Source of the DNA: Blastomyces gilchristii SLH14081
Lineage: Eukaryota > Ascomycota > Eurotiomycetes > Onygenales > Ajellomycetaceae
Reading direction: 5' to 3'
Length of the DNA stretch: 64,000 nucleotides
Assembly (NCBI RefSeq): GCF_000003855.2
Contig: NW_003101656.1
Span: 185,033 to 249,032 of the forward strand
Shown here: one piece after another, positions 35,534 to 46,189 of the stretch
Layout: every line of letters begins with the position of its first letter
Position numbering within the stretch: the first letter of the stretch is position 1
Position numbers and translations under genes: made by a program
Notes under the pieces: model-generated
Told to the model about the DNA's origin: nothing
What the model saw: the letters and a program-made list of their open reading frames with translations, nothing else
Database searches by the model: none

Positions 35534-35856
35534 TGTGGCGGGCTGCGTCTGATTAATTATATATACTATTTCATTACACTTCATAGATTTCTATCACTTC
35601 GTTCTCGATCGCTGATCCTCGGCCGCTATGCTCTGATTCTCGGCCATTCTCAATCACCAATCCTCGGCTGCTATGAACATGTATAAATTCTTCCGCCCTG
35701 AAGCTCCATCATGTACATCATCACATACATGTATAAATATTCAGTTCAAACACTGATTTTCATACTTTCTCTTTCTTTTTCTTCTTTAATATTTTTCACT
35801 TTGTTATATAAGACCTATAAATATCATATCATTCTATTCGGTGTAGATCTCTTACA
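35534..35856 (+). repeat. 5' LTR of G2c
   Basis: 323 bp, TGTGGCGGGCTGCGTC...CTCTTACA. This is the least decayed G2 LTR at its outer end, with TCGTTCTCGATCGC and CCTCGGCCGC; the inner end reads GTGTAGATC where others have GTGTAGGCC. TATA-like TTATATAAGACC near 35805-35816. Confidence 0.9.
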
Positions 35857-36183
35857 CTTGAAAAATATTCATTATCTTCTTATTAGAAATAATTATTCAT
35901 TGAGAAGATATCTGAATATGTAACAACATATAAGAAATAGAAAACAATTAAACAGTTAAGTAGACAATGAGTTCTCAGATAGAAGCTTGCTCATCAGTCA
36001 CTCTGATCTCATAATAAGATTTTATAAGAGAATGTCAGTGAAAGATCTGAGAGTTCTGACACTCAGATATATAAGATATTTATATAATTACACTTCTTCA
36101 GATTTCATAGCTATCACACATTTAATAAACAACATGTCTAATAACAATATGAGAGAACTCTTAAATGTGAGTATAGAAGTAAT
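35534..36183 (+). mobile_element. G2c: 5' LTR and leader of another G2 element
   Basis: The 5' LTR (35534-35856) is followed by 327 bp of leader that match the inverted G2a leader. It is cut at 36183 by G2d in the opposite orientation; the rest must lie beyond the window. No coding sequence is included; the 60-72 residue frames here (35711-35923, 35987-36202) are accidental. Confidence 0.8.
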
Positions 36184-36515
36184 TATAAGAGGCCTACACT
36201 GAATAGATCAGGATAATAAATAGAACTGATACAACAAAGAGAAAAATGTTAAAGAAGGAAAAGAAAGAGAAAGTGTGAGAATCAGTGATTAAAGTGAATA
36301 TTTATACACATATGTGATGATGTATATAATGGAGTTTCAGAGTGAAAGAATCTATACATATTTATAATAGCTGAGAATCAGCGATCAAGAATGACTGAGC
36401 ATTGAAGTGACAGCTGAGAATCAGTGATCAAGAATGGCTGAGAATCAGAGTGTACACATAATCTGTAAAGTGTAATGAAATGATTTATATAATTGATCAG
36501 GCACAGCCTGCTACA
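36184..36515 (-). repeat. 3' LTR of G2d
   Basis: 332 bp. The minus strand begins TGTAGCAGGCTGTG (inner, decayed) and ends AGTGTAGGCCTCTTATA. It contains a duplicated CAGCTGAGAATCAG unit at about 36370-36440. Confidence 0.85.
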
Positions 36516-36535
36516 TTAGCCTCCTTCTTTTCTGA

Positions 36536-38006
36536 TTATGTGTAGTTCTTATTGATCAAGGGCTGCAGTCTTAAATAGTGCAGAACTCAGAGTTCAGATC
36601 AGCTAATTATAACTGACTCATTTCACAAGATATTATCCGCTGTAGCTGTGAGATCTCTCATTGAGAATATCTTTGATCTCTCACTTAAGCTCATTATCTT
36701 CTTCTATAATCCCTGGCAGCTGCCAGTTGAAAGTCAGTTAAGAAGAGAATGAGTCAGTGACAGCACAGTGAAGCAAGCTTATGTGAAAGATATCATGAAT
36801 TTCTGATAATATATCAAGATGATAGTTATGACTATCTAGAACTTTCATCACTTTATACTTGATATAATAGTAATTCAGTGTATGAGATGAATGTGTGATC
36901 TGTATATTCTTAAGATTTAATCACACTAAGTCTTCTATCTTATATTACTCAGTGAAATCTCAGTGAACATTGATTTAATTCTCTTAATCTTGTTTCACAG
37001 TTGTCATGAAGATCTCTGCTCATTCACAGATATCTTGAAGCTTTATTACTATATTATCAGTGATCTGAATTGAACTGCAGAGATTTGATATAAAATATGT
37101 AATTTTCAGAAGATTTAATACTTTCATGTGATAACTGTGTGTAAGAAAGAACAGGCTTATATCTATTGAAATAGTATCTCAACTGTTGATAGCAATCTCT
37201 GTGTGTAGAAGAAGATTATATCAATTATCTTATACATGATTACAGAACTTATAAAGATAATTCTTTACAGTCTGAATTATCTATTCTGACGTATTATCAG
37301 TCTCAGAGTGATAGACAGTTAATAAATAGTATATAATCTTAAGAACTTGACAGATTCTTGTTCAGACAGTACTTATAAATTAACAGTCTCAGTCTGATAT
37401 AATAGATTGTAACAACTTATGCATCTGATAGAATGAACTCTGTAAGAAGGTTTTGATAACTTATTCAGTATTTATCTTATTACAAGATTTCAATATTACA
37501 TCTTTACTTAATCAGTCAATGATAATCAGAATGTTCTTACAACTCTTACTCTTAGATAGATTAACAGCAAAGTTAATTACTATATCTCACTAGATTCTAT
37601 CAGAGATATTAAGTAATTTCAGTAAATCATTTCTATAATTCTTTCATGAGATAATAGAAGAACAGTAGTTGCAGTTTCAGATGAAGTGTCTGATACTGTT
37701 TAATATCTCAGATCAGTAGAACTCTTAGAAGATTATTCTATACAGTTGTTCACAGTCTGAATAATTAGTTATATATGCATAATGCATCTCTTACATTATT
37801 CAGATGTGTAAGGGTTCAGCGTGAGAAACTAAGTGTCATTTATGAAATTATAGAGCATTATTTTCATTGATTGAATATTCTGAGATATTGATTCTTATAT
37901 GTAGTTCTGAGGGACATCAGAGTCCTTCTTGATCTACTGCTTTAGTGAGTGCTTAGAGAAGTTCATCAGTTTGAGCTGTTGTATATCATAATTCATTCAG
38001 TGTAGA
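36536..38006 (-). pseudogene. pol: G2d pol, integrase part
   Basis: The reverse complement aligns base for base with 33183-34660. The integrase core lies at about 37600-37400 and a C-terminal part near 36900-36700. Every frame has many stops. It includes CpG-containing remnants at about 37285-37292 and 37815-37825, showing slightly lighter decay near the G1c junction. Confidence 0.6.
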
Positions 38007-38184
38007 TGTGATTCAAAGGTTGCTTGAGCCAGCGTACAATTACAGGCATACGCCCGCTTTTTATATACGTTATCTAAATTAATTACTGGCCGTTAGGGCC
38101 TCTTTACATTCATAAGTGTGTTCAAAAGTGTGTTCAGAAACAGCTGTGTTATTATTCAGCAGTTGTATGTTCTTCTGAACCATA
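38007..38184 (-). repeat. 3' LTR of G1c
   Basis: 178 bp. The plus strand reads TGTGATTCAAAGG...GAACCATA. The outward side (38007-38100) retains GCCAGCGTACA and ACGCCCGC; the inward side is decayed. Confidence 0.85.
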
Positions 38185-39764
38185 TTCTCTCTCACCAGAT
38201 TCAGTCACGCTCATGTGATCATGACATACACTCTAGCTTCATACAGATTAGTGTGTCACTAGCATTTGTAATAGTATAGTCTATCTCTGATTTGACTAGC
38301 ATTCTGTGTACACTCTTATAAAGAAACTTTCACTATATTACATCACTCATTCATTCACTTTTTTCATTCTTCAATCATCTTCTTCATCATCATCATCATT
38401 GAATATTATTATCTTATTTCAGATTTCTATCTCTTTTTCTATTCAACACTTTCTATCTGTTCATCTATCATATTATACACTTTTCTGACAATGACTCTCT
38501 GTTTTCACAACAAGTGTCATCATAGTGCTCATACTGAGCAGTTTGTTAGCAGTGAGTGTAATATGTTATGAAATGTGACCAGAATCTGTTTATTCTCTAA
38601 CAATTATCAGAATGTACTACTATGAATAACACATCTTCTTCATCTTCTTATACACTCTCAATCTTCTTTTTCTAGCAGGCATCTGATTGTGTTTTACATA
38701 ATCACAGATACTGATATTTTATTTTAATTTATATAGAATCTTCACATGTTGACAGATCTATATCTGCTAATAATAGTGAATGTCTCAATGTTGAATTATT
38801 GATTGAAAACATGAAGAATGTGATAATAAAGAAATTATCTATACTATGTATAATCAGATCTTCTGTATCTCTCTTCTACTCTCTTTATTTCTTTCTCTGT
38901 TACTTCTTCTTAATCTCTTACATCTGCTTCTGTGTCTGATTCTCCTGCTTCTGCTATCTCTGTTGTTATAATTCTTACTTTTGCTACTTCTGCTCTCTCT
39001 GCTTCTACTGTCTCTTCTTTTATTATCAGCTCTCTCTGTTTCAAGAAGATATTGTGTAGACTTAATGAATTATATTTCTCAGTGTGTATACTTCTGCTCT
39101 TCTTATCAACTTTTAAAATAATTTATTATACAAAGACTGTATATAACATAACTGTCTGAAGCTCAGTCACAGATATCAATTATTACATTCATTTTAAATA
39201 TTTATAATAAAATAATTATTCATTTATATCAGAGAATTATCTTCTTTCTCAACAGTATTAAGATTATAAGTCTTTTTCTTTTTCATTCTTTTCTTCTGAC
39301 ACTGATTTTTCTGTTCTTAGAAGAAATTATTATAAGTTTTATTATATATAAAGTTGTGATTTTCACAGATATCAAGAAACTTTTCACAATTATTAAATTT
39401 AATATTATGAGTATATCTGTTCTAGTGAATTTCTTTGAGATGATAGATCTGTATCAGTCTATTCTCTGATATCTATTATCTGACTTCATGATGCAGGTGA
39501 AAGATATCTGTATTTTCAGAAACAAGAACATGAATGTTATACTCTTTTACACTTATGAATGTGAGACTTGTACATCTTGTCTGAGATATCACCATGAGAA
39601 TGAGCTGTTCACATGCTGTATTCTGCTTTCTGCATTCTCTCATGTCCCTCTCTCCCTTTCTGAGAAGCCTTATGTGTGTTGTAATTATGTGTACAATTCT
39701 AAGGTCAGTGAGTGTTCATTCAGTAATTATTACCTCTGTTGTTACAGTTTTATACACTAATAAT

Positions 39765-39775
39765 TAGACTGACCG
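39765..39775. repeat. Left terminal inverted repeat of hAT
   Basis: TAGACTGACCG, pairing with the right end at 45511-45521 with one mismatch. The next 35 bp are shared with the MITE at 50350. Confidence 0.85.
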
Positions 39776-40132
39776 TGTGACCGTGTCTGGGACCAGGACC
39801 AAACTTTACAGTTGTCATGTTGTCTAAAAGCATTACTCCTGGTCATGATTTGTGTTCATCACATTGATTTCAAATCACATTATTTCAGATATTAAAGGTC
39901 TCAGATTCACTTTTCAAATAAAAATCTAGTCTCAGATAAAGAATATGTTTGAATTCTTAGTCACATTTTCATTCTGATCTCATTATTGAAAATGGCATCA
40001 AATGAGACTATGAAATCATTTCTCACTTACATAATATCATAATATAGTACTCATTTGTTGAAAATTCAATAGAGAGTATTATTAAATATCATTACTTTTC
40101 TGAACACAGATCATAATTAATATCATTTTAAT

Positions 40133-40258
40133 TAAAAAAAAAATATAAAATACAAAAAATAATAAAAAAACAAAAAACAAAACAACAAGAAAAAATCACA
40201 ACAAAAAAAAAAAAAAGAAAAGAAAAAGAAAAAAACAAAAAACAAAAACAAAAAAAAA
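40133..40258. repeat. A-rich low-complexity tract in hAT
   Basis: About 125 bp almost entirely of A with scattered C, T and G. It separates the left end from the first coding region. No function evident. Confidence 0.9.
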
Positions 40259-40429
40259 TCAAGGTCACAGAGCCACAGTATTTCTACTCAGAGCCTTCAC
40301 AATGTTCATTATCAATCATGTATCTCTCACAGTGAGGGTAACACAGCTGCAATGAGTCATTGTCTTAATATCATCTAATAAATAATCAGTATATATCTAT
40401 ATAAATGTGAATAATTAGAAAATATACAC

Positions 40430-40908
40430 TTAAAAAGTGTGATCAGGGTGAACTCTGCTGTCACTTGAATAGCATCAAGGACAGAATGCTGGAATCAATG
40501 ATTTCTCTCATTGATTTCACAGACAAGGTCTGTGAAGATGATCTTGAGAAATATAAGATTCCCTGACTTCTGGTAAAAATAGATCTCACAGAGAGACTCT
40601 ATTTTCATCATATCAGAGACTGAGTGTTATTAAAAAGCATTACTTCAATGCATATGTACTTACTGCAGTGATTCACTCTCTGCACATGTGGCTGAGAGTT
40701 GCAGCTTTTCCACACCACACAGCTCTCTCTGAGATGCTGCTGCTGGTTTGCAACTCACACAGTCTCTCAGTCCAGCATGTGCTGTGCATATGCAGCCCTG
40801 CGTGCTGGGGCTGTGTTGGCCATTATGATCTGGTGTGGTACTCGCTTTTCGCGGGCCATGTTTCATTTGATTGGGAGGGAAAGGGGACATGACTGCTGTT
40901 TTATTTAA
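40430..40908 (+). pseudogene. Unknown gene A in the hAT element
   Basis: One plus-strand frame runs from about 40430 to TAA at 40906-40908, broken only by three TGA codons in the first two thirds that fit decayed Trp. It reads DQGELCCHLNSIKDRM, then LIDFTDKVCEDDLEKY, later a Cys/Ala-rich stretch (CCCW, CCAYAALRAGAVLAI) that could be a membrane segment, and ends RERGHDCCFI. The last 200 bp have near-normal GC content. I recognise no family. The minus ORF over 40890-40660 is a shadow. It could be an exon of a larger accessory gene; the start is not visible. Confidence 0.4.
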
Positions 40909-41334
40909 GAGGGAATGAGTAATTGAATCTGTAGAAGATAATTTAGTTTCTTCTGCATTTGAAATTTAATTAGTCTATACTCTTCAATTTGAGAATTTCT
41001 GAGAGTGTTTTAATAGTTTTCATATCAGCTTGAAATTAGTGATTGATTGAAGAAGAGAAAAGAGAGAAGAAAGAAATGAGAATAACTTATCTTTATAATA
41101 TGAAAACAGAGAATTGCTGCAATCATTTATTCTAGTAACAAAGATCTGTTTTCTGCATGTATCTCTGATACAGATTATATGATAACTGTATACAAAGAAT
41201 ATCAACAGTGCATGCATTGAATGAAGATGATGTTACTATACAACACTGTAGCTGTTTCTGTACATTACTGAAAGCTGTTAATATTTTCTTTAAGTCTCTT
41301 TATATTTGATAAGTCAGTAATATATTTCAATGCA

Positions 41335-41446
41335 CTCTCTCTTTCATTATTATCATTATTATTATCATCATCATCACTATCATCACTATTACTATCATCA
41401 TTACCATCATCATCATCATCATCATCATCATCATTATATCATTTCT
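41335..41446 (+). repeat. (ATC/ATT)n microsatellite in hAT
   Basis: A run of imperfect ATT and ATC triplets, ending in about ten uninterrupted CATs. It would translate as poly-His in one frame (the frame open at 41330-41548), which I regard as accidental. Confidence 0.9.
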
Positions 41447-41495
41447 GGCCGTCTCTTCTGTCTTCACCTTTTTTCAACACTCACTGAAACCAATC

Positions 41496-42318
41496 ATGTC
41501 ATTCTTCTTCAAATATTCTGTGATCCTGCGGATCACCAAGGCGCGTGAGCACCATCACAGATTGAAGAGAGAGAAGAAGAAGGCATTCAAGTGAGAGAAG
41601 ACAGATTGTAAGACACATTATAATGCCTTGAAGAGGCTCTGTAAGAAAGTAGAATGATAACAATTTTAAGTAACACTTCTGATAGATTTAGACTGAACTA
41701 AGTATAGGAATAATATGAATGACACTGTCTGTGAGAGATTGAAGAAGAAGATAGTGAAGAGTCTCATGCAGCAGCAGTGAGATCAGAAGAAGTTCTGAGA
41801 ATGATTTAAGACTAAGATGAAGAGAGAGAGAGATGAGAAGAGTGTTACTGCAAATAAGCAGCAGCAGAAGAAGATTGAGAGAGTGTTAAAGTGAGAGATA
41901 AAGAAGTCAAAACTGATAAGTTTTTTATTTATTGAGAGATAACAATTTTTGATAATACTTCTGTTCTCTAATTGATTAGCAGGAGCTGGCAGAGGAGAAG
42001 GGGATTGAGGCCTTGTTCAGGTCTCAAATGCGCTTCATGATTCAGAACATTGAGAAGGCAGCCCTGCTCTCTGAGCATGTCAATCTGCTTGTCACTGAGG
42101 TGGAACCTGAGACAGCAGACCAGAAAATGTGAGATTTTGAGACACAGATTGACCTGGCTGAAGAGAAGCAGTGAAAACCCTCTTCTGAGAAGGCAGTGAA
42201 GAGAGATTTTGAGATGATTATCATCTCAGATAAGAAGAAGAAGAAGAAGAAGAAGAATAAGAAGTGAATTATGAAGAATGATAAGAAGAATGAGAAAGAG
42301 CAGAAAGATGATGAGTAG
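41496..42318 (+). pseudogene. Gene B in the hAT element: Lys-rich coiled-coil protein, spliced
   Basis: From ATG 41496 (MSFFFKYSVILRITKARE) the frame is open but for one former Trp to about 41640. A first intron of about 50 nt ends ATTTAG near 41690. Exon 2 (about 41691-41909) is charged, with stops at presumed Trp codons. A second intron contains TTTTTGATAATACTT and a CTAAT branch and ends TTAG at 41979. Exon 3 (about 41983-42318) is almost undecayed: ELAEEKGIEALFRSQMRFM, then a basic Lys tail, TAG stop. High Lys/Glu content suggests coiled coils and a nuclear role; no family recognised. Same-strand position before the transposase suggests an accessory protein. Confidence 0.5.
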
Positions 42319-42430
42319 AAAAAGTTTTTTTCTTTTTATATTAGTTAGTTATAAGTTCATAATTATTAATAATTAAAATTAATTTTGAGTTTTTAAAAAT
42401 TATTGTACAAGTTGTAATCAAGTCAGGAAT

Positions 42431-42453
42431 AATATATATATATATATATATAT
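42431..42453. repeat. (TA)n microsatellite
   Basis: 23 bp of alternating A and T in the intergenic part between gene B and the transposase. Confidence 0.9.
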
Positions 42454-42949
42454 TTAACTATCATGATTCACAAATCACTATAATGTATAAGTATCAACAT
42501 TTTTTCAACATTGATATTTATAATATTAATATATTTTTAATGATATCATCTGATAACATAATTTAATAACACTCTCTTTCACAATATTAATATATTTCAA
42601 GAAATATGATAGAGATTAATCAAGATTGTTTATTTACTTTTATACATCAATGATATCTAATCTGAGTTAGTACTAAAATTATAACTAAGCTAAGAAACAA
42701 GATTATTTTCTCTTATATTAATTCTTCTTACACACATCAGTGATCAGTTATTGAAAATAAATTATTATCTTTCTCAAATTATTATCATATCTTCTAAATT
42801 CACTTCTTTCACTTCTTTTACTTCTATTGAAGATTCACAAACTCTTCAAGAAATCACTGTGAATCACAAAGTCTATATTATTTACAATTCAACACAGAAT
42901 GCTCTCTTTCAATTATAATAAATAATCACTTCATTCTTCACATCTGATT

Positions 42950-45250
42950 CCAGGCCATGAAATTTATGAAAAACTCAACACAAATATCAAGATAAACTAT
43001 GAAATAATTATCAACAGATTGTATTGCAGATTACTGAAGAGTTATCTCTCTACTACAATCACTGCAACTTCATTCAGAAACATTCATCATGAACTAGTCA
43101 TAGCTCTGAAGGAATTTTCTGACATCTGAAATCATCAGAATGTAGATAATAAAAGAAAAATAATCAGAAAATTACTACTGAGCTGATAAGTTACTCTATC
43201 AGATAATAATTTTTGATAATGCTAACTTTCTAATTTGAAGAAAATCATGCAAAAATAATCATGTATCAGTACTCTGATTTCACAACTCTTATCTGATAAC
43301 TTCTGTGAACAATTACTTTACATATATATATCTCTGAATCTTTCTCTTCAATCAATTGAAAACCCCGAATTCCGAACACTTCTTCAAATGCTTAATTCAA
43401 ATCTTCATATTTCACATTGATTCTGTCTTCAGTCCAACCTTGAGATACACTACAAAGTTAATATACAATATCTAGAATCAGAGTTGAAGAATCATTGAAG
43501 AGTATCTCTCACAGTGAATGCATAAACTAGTACAAACAATCTTGCATTTATGAGAGTTACATGTTATTACATTGATGAGAACTGAACTTATCAAGAGATA
43601 TTAATTGAATTTGAATCATTGATCAGTAGTCATACTGAGGATTATATGACAGAGGTATTAATAACTGTGATTAAAAATGACTATTGAGATATTAGTCTCA
43701 GTCTTCTTATAATTACAACTGACAATGCTACAAATAACTACACTATAATGAAGAGCTTGAAGCAAAAATTGACTTTGCATTTCTGAAATGATAAACAAGG
43801 TCATATTCTCTGCATTGCTCATGTGATTCAACTTGTAGTATAAACACTGATAAAGAATCTTAACATTGAGATGAAGAATAATGAGATGACTGATTCTTGA
43901 AATGAGAATGAGATGAAAGTGATTACTCAAGTAACTTTTACATTCACTTTACAAAAGATAATGTTTTTTGACAATACTTTTTGATATTGCTTTTTAGTAA
44001 TGCTTTTTGATAACACTACTGTTAATTTTGAATAGATTGACTAATAATTTAAATATCACAGATTCAAAACATTGCTAATGCAATTTATACCTTCTCTAAA
44101 CAATAATAACAATTTCATGATATTCAATAAATAAACAAATCAGTCACATCACTGAATATGATACAGAATGTTAGAACACAGTGAAGTTCAACATATAAGA
44201 TGACTGTTCAGACTCTTCAATTATATCAGATGATTAATCATTGAGTGCAACACTCTGATCAGGAAAAGATTCAGATATTGAAACTTTCTGATATGAAGTG
44301 AACTCAGTTGAAATATGTGATTGATTTACTGTTTCAGTTTTATAAGATAACAAAGACAGTCTCAATCACTCATACATCAATGCTGCAGTCAGCCTGATGA
44401 GTGTATAACAGTTTATTTACTCATCTTGAGAAGCAGTTGAATCACTCAAAAAGAAATTCAGTCTGAGATGATGCTATAGTGCAGGCTATTATTGCTGTAA
44501 GGAATAAACTGGCATATTACTACAGCAAAACTGAACAATCTTTTACAGAGTACTATGCTGTAGCAGCTCTACTAGATCCCTTCTGTTGAGTTAACATCTA
44601 CACTTCTCAAGATTGAACAGAGGAGAAATAAGACTCATATGTCAAATTAGCCTGAGACTACTACAATGTCAACTATCAGAGATTTGAACAAGCAGATGTT
44701 TGAGATGTGAAGACAGTGAAATACAATTCCCTAGTAAGTAACAATCTTTGATAACACTTCATATCATATAGAACTATAATACTAACTTTGAAACAGAACT
44801 TGCATACATTGATTATAACTGAAAATCAGGCAAAACTACAGGCTTATAAAACTGAATTTGACTGCTATCTTCAAGATGATCTGATGAATTTACATGCTAA
44901 ATCAATTCTAGAGTTATGAAAAATTGTTGAGAGTACATATTCAACTGTTGCACTGATGACATGTGATATTCTGATAATTTCATTGACAGAGATGAGAATG
45001 AAGTGAAAGTTCAACTCAAGTTGAGACATTTATCACTATCACTGAGAACAATTATAAGAAGAAACAATCAAGAAACTCATGATTGTAAAACATGAAATTA
45101 TCAGACAGTTTAATACCTCTGATCACAGTATATCAGAGAAGTGTAGTTTTCATGAGAAAGTGAAGAATAAACTTGCACAAGAATGTATTTAGTTGTTTCA
45201 TGAGTGTTATCAATAATCATTATCAAATTCTGATTATATAAGCAATCACT
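42950..45250 (+). pseudogene. hAT transposase, spliced and decayed
   Basis: The hAT core is clear: RVSLTVNA-x-TSTNNLAFM (about 43508-43556), YIDEN-x-TYQEILIEFE, then ITTDNATNNYTIM (43712-43750) with the catalytic-region Asp-Asn, and ILCIAHVIQL (43805-43834). The C-terminal dimerisation domain spans about 44900-45090 (VESTYSTVALMTCDILIISLT). A textbook intron at 44734-44796 has donor GTAAGT, branch ACTAAC (44781-44786) and acceptor CAG; others lie near 43184-43243 and 43950-44050. Nearly all stops are TGA at expected Trp positions, so the gene was intact until C-to-T decay. The N-terminal zinc finger was not found with confidence. Confidence 0.8.
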
Positions 45251-45510
45251 GAATGAACTGAATGGGACTGATTTTGATCTTCAGTCCCAGTCTCATTCTG
45301 ATTTTGAAAGAATGATCATCTTTCACAGTTTATTCTGAGAAATTACTCTCATTTCACTGTTCTTGAATTAAATCTGGTCATTTTTCACGCCATTTCTCTC
45401 AGAAATGGTCCATTTTCAGATTTTTTTGAGGCTTGGTCCTGGTGGGACTCACGCCAAGAAATGTATGGGACCAGATCAAATGGGACCAAATGTGAAATTC
45501 ATGGTCCCGC

Positions 45511-45521
45511 CGGCCAGTCTA
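45511..45521. repeat. Right terminal inverted repeat of hAT
   Basis: CGGCCAGTCTA. The preceding 100 bp (GGACTCACGCCAAGAAATG and so on) are shared with the right end of the MITE at 59024-59123. Confidence 0.85.
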
Positions 45522-46189
45522 CTAATAATAGTTCTTAGTTACTTCAGTGTCAGAGATCATTTTAATCAAAGATGATAACACAGCTGAGACTACTCTCTTC
45601 TATTCTAAAGCTTCTCTCAGTGCTTTCTCTCTCTTCTCTGCAGAGAAGGTTGTGCATATATCAGATTATAAGTATTCAGTCTCAGATAACTCTCACTATT
45701 ATTTATTCAGTTCTGTATCTTCTTCTTCTTTCATTTCTCTCATCTCCATCTTCTCTGCTCTGACTTCTGATTCTGTGAGTTTCATGCTCTTCTTCAACTT
45801 TTCTACATGTACATGTATGCATTTCTATATTGACATTTCAGTTAATCTTGTAATAAATGACATTAATGTTATACACAGAGTGATAGAGAAATTAGAGACA
45901 TGTACAGTGTTGTTATAAGAGCAGCTTACAGCTCTTAAATCTCTTACAGATCTCAAGTTTTGAGATTTTCTTTGTTTTTAATGTTTTTCAGATGATGTAG
46001 CATTGAAAATAGATTAAATATATAATATATGAAAATGAATGAAGTGTGTATGATAACATTTGTCTTTTAAAGCTGACTCTTATAATTGATAATCAATTCA
46101 TTATCTCTTCTCTTTTCTTATGCTTTTTCTTTGTCTGTAACTACTACTCTTATACAATCTCTATGTGATACAGCATTCAGTGACTAGAT

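Larger units (their letters stand above)
36184..38006 (-). mobile_element. G2d: 3' part of a G2 element, minus strand
   Basis: The 3' LTR (36184-36515), a purine tract on the minus strand (AGAAAAGAAGGAGGC, about 36520-36534) and the integrase part of pol up to 38006, where G1c interrupts. It is the inverted counterpart of 33183-35043. G2d sits in the leader of G2c. Confidence 0.8.
39765..45521 (+). mobile_element. hAT DNA transposon, three coding regions
   Basis: 5757 bp, flanked by a perfect 8-bp target duplication CTAATAAT (39757-39764 and 45522-45529) with inverted ends TAGACTGACCG and TAGACTGGCCG. The 8-bp duplication and the transposase identify the hAT superfamily. Subterminal ACCAGGACC and GGGACCA motifs occur at both ends. 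Inside, on the plus strand, are an unknown gene (about 40430-40908), a Lys-rich coiled-coil gene (41496-42318) and the transposase (about 42950-45250). Decay is uneven: the ends and parts of the first two genes keep normal GC content. Confidence 0.9.
38700..45918 (+). pseudogene. Antisense gene of G1 (copy c), split by the hAT element
   Basis: Plus-strand here because G1c is inverted. N-terminal exon about 38740-39159 (Ser/Thr-rich linker, then FKKILCRLNE); intron 1 at 39266-39320 (55 nt, donor decayed to ATAAGT, acceptor TTCTTAG); Cys-rich exon 39488 onward (YECETCTSCLRYHHENELF ... VCCNYVYNSKVSEC); intron 2 starts with GTAATT at about 39722 and is interrupted by hAT at its CACTAATAAT branch region; the acceptor AGTTCTTAG follows at 45531-45539; C-terminal exon to 45918 (MSEIILIKDDNTAETTLFYS...). 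This is the best preserved C-terminal exon, 123 residues open. Confidence 0.65.

Noticed and set aside
35987..36202. Short ORFs in LTRs and leaders (35711-35923, 35987-36202, 32854-33102).
   Set aside because: They cross LTR or element junctions and have no counterpart in other copies.
33000..38200. A single giant palindrome around 35-36 kb as a structural element.
   Set aside because: The inverted arms are two independent G2 insertions with different G1 insertion points and a unique spacer; nested transposition explains it.
40660..40890. Minus-strand Cys-rich ORF in the GC-rich part of hAT.
   Set aside because: The plus frame continues without a break into decayed upstream sequence with Trp-type stops, whereas the minus frame is confined to the GC-rich part.
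41330..41548. His-rich ORF.
   Set aside because: Translation of a CAT microsatellite.
42950..45250. TGA read as Trp (alternative genetic code), because nearly all transposase stops are TGA at Trp positions.
   Set aside because: Undecayed parts (for example 41983-42120, 40700-40908) use TGG, the two LTRs of G1e show TGG to TGA as a mutation outside coding sequence, and TAA/TAG stops also occur. Mutational decay explains it.
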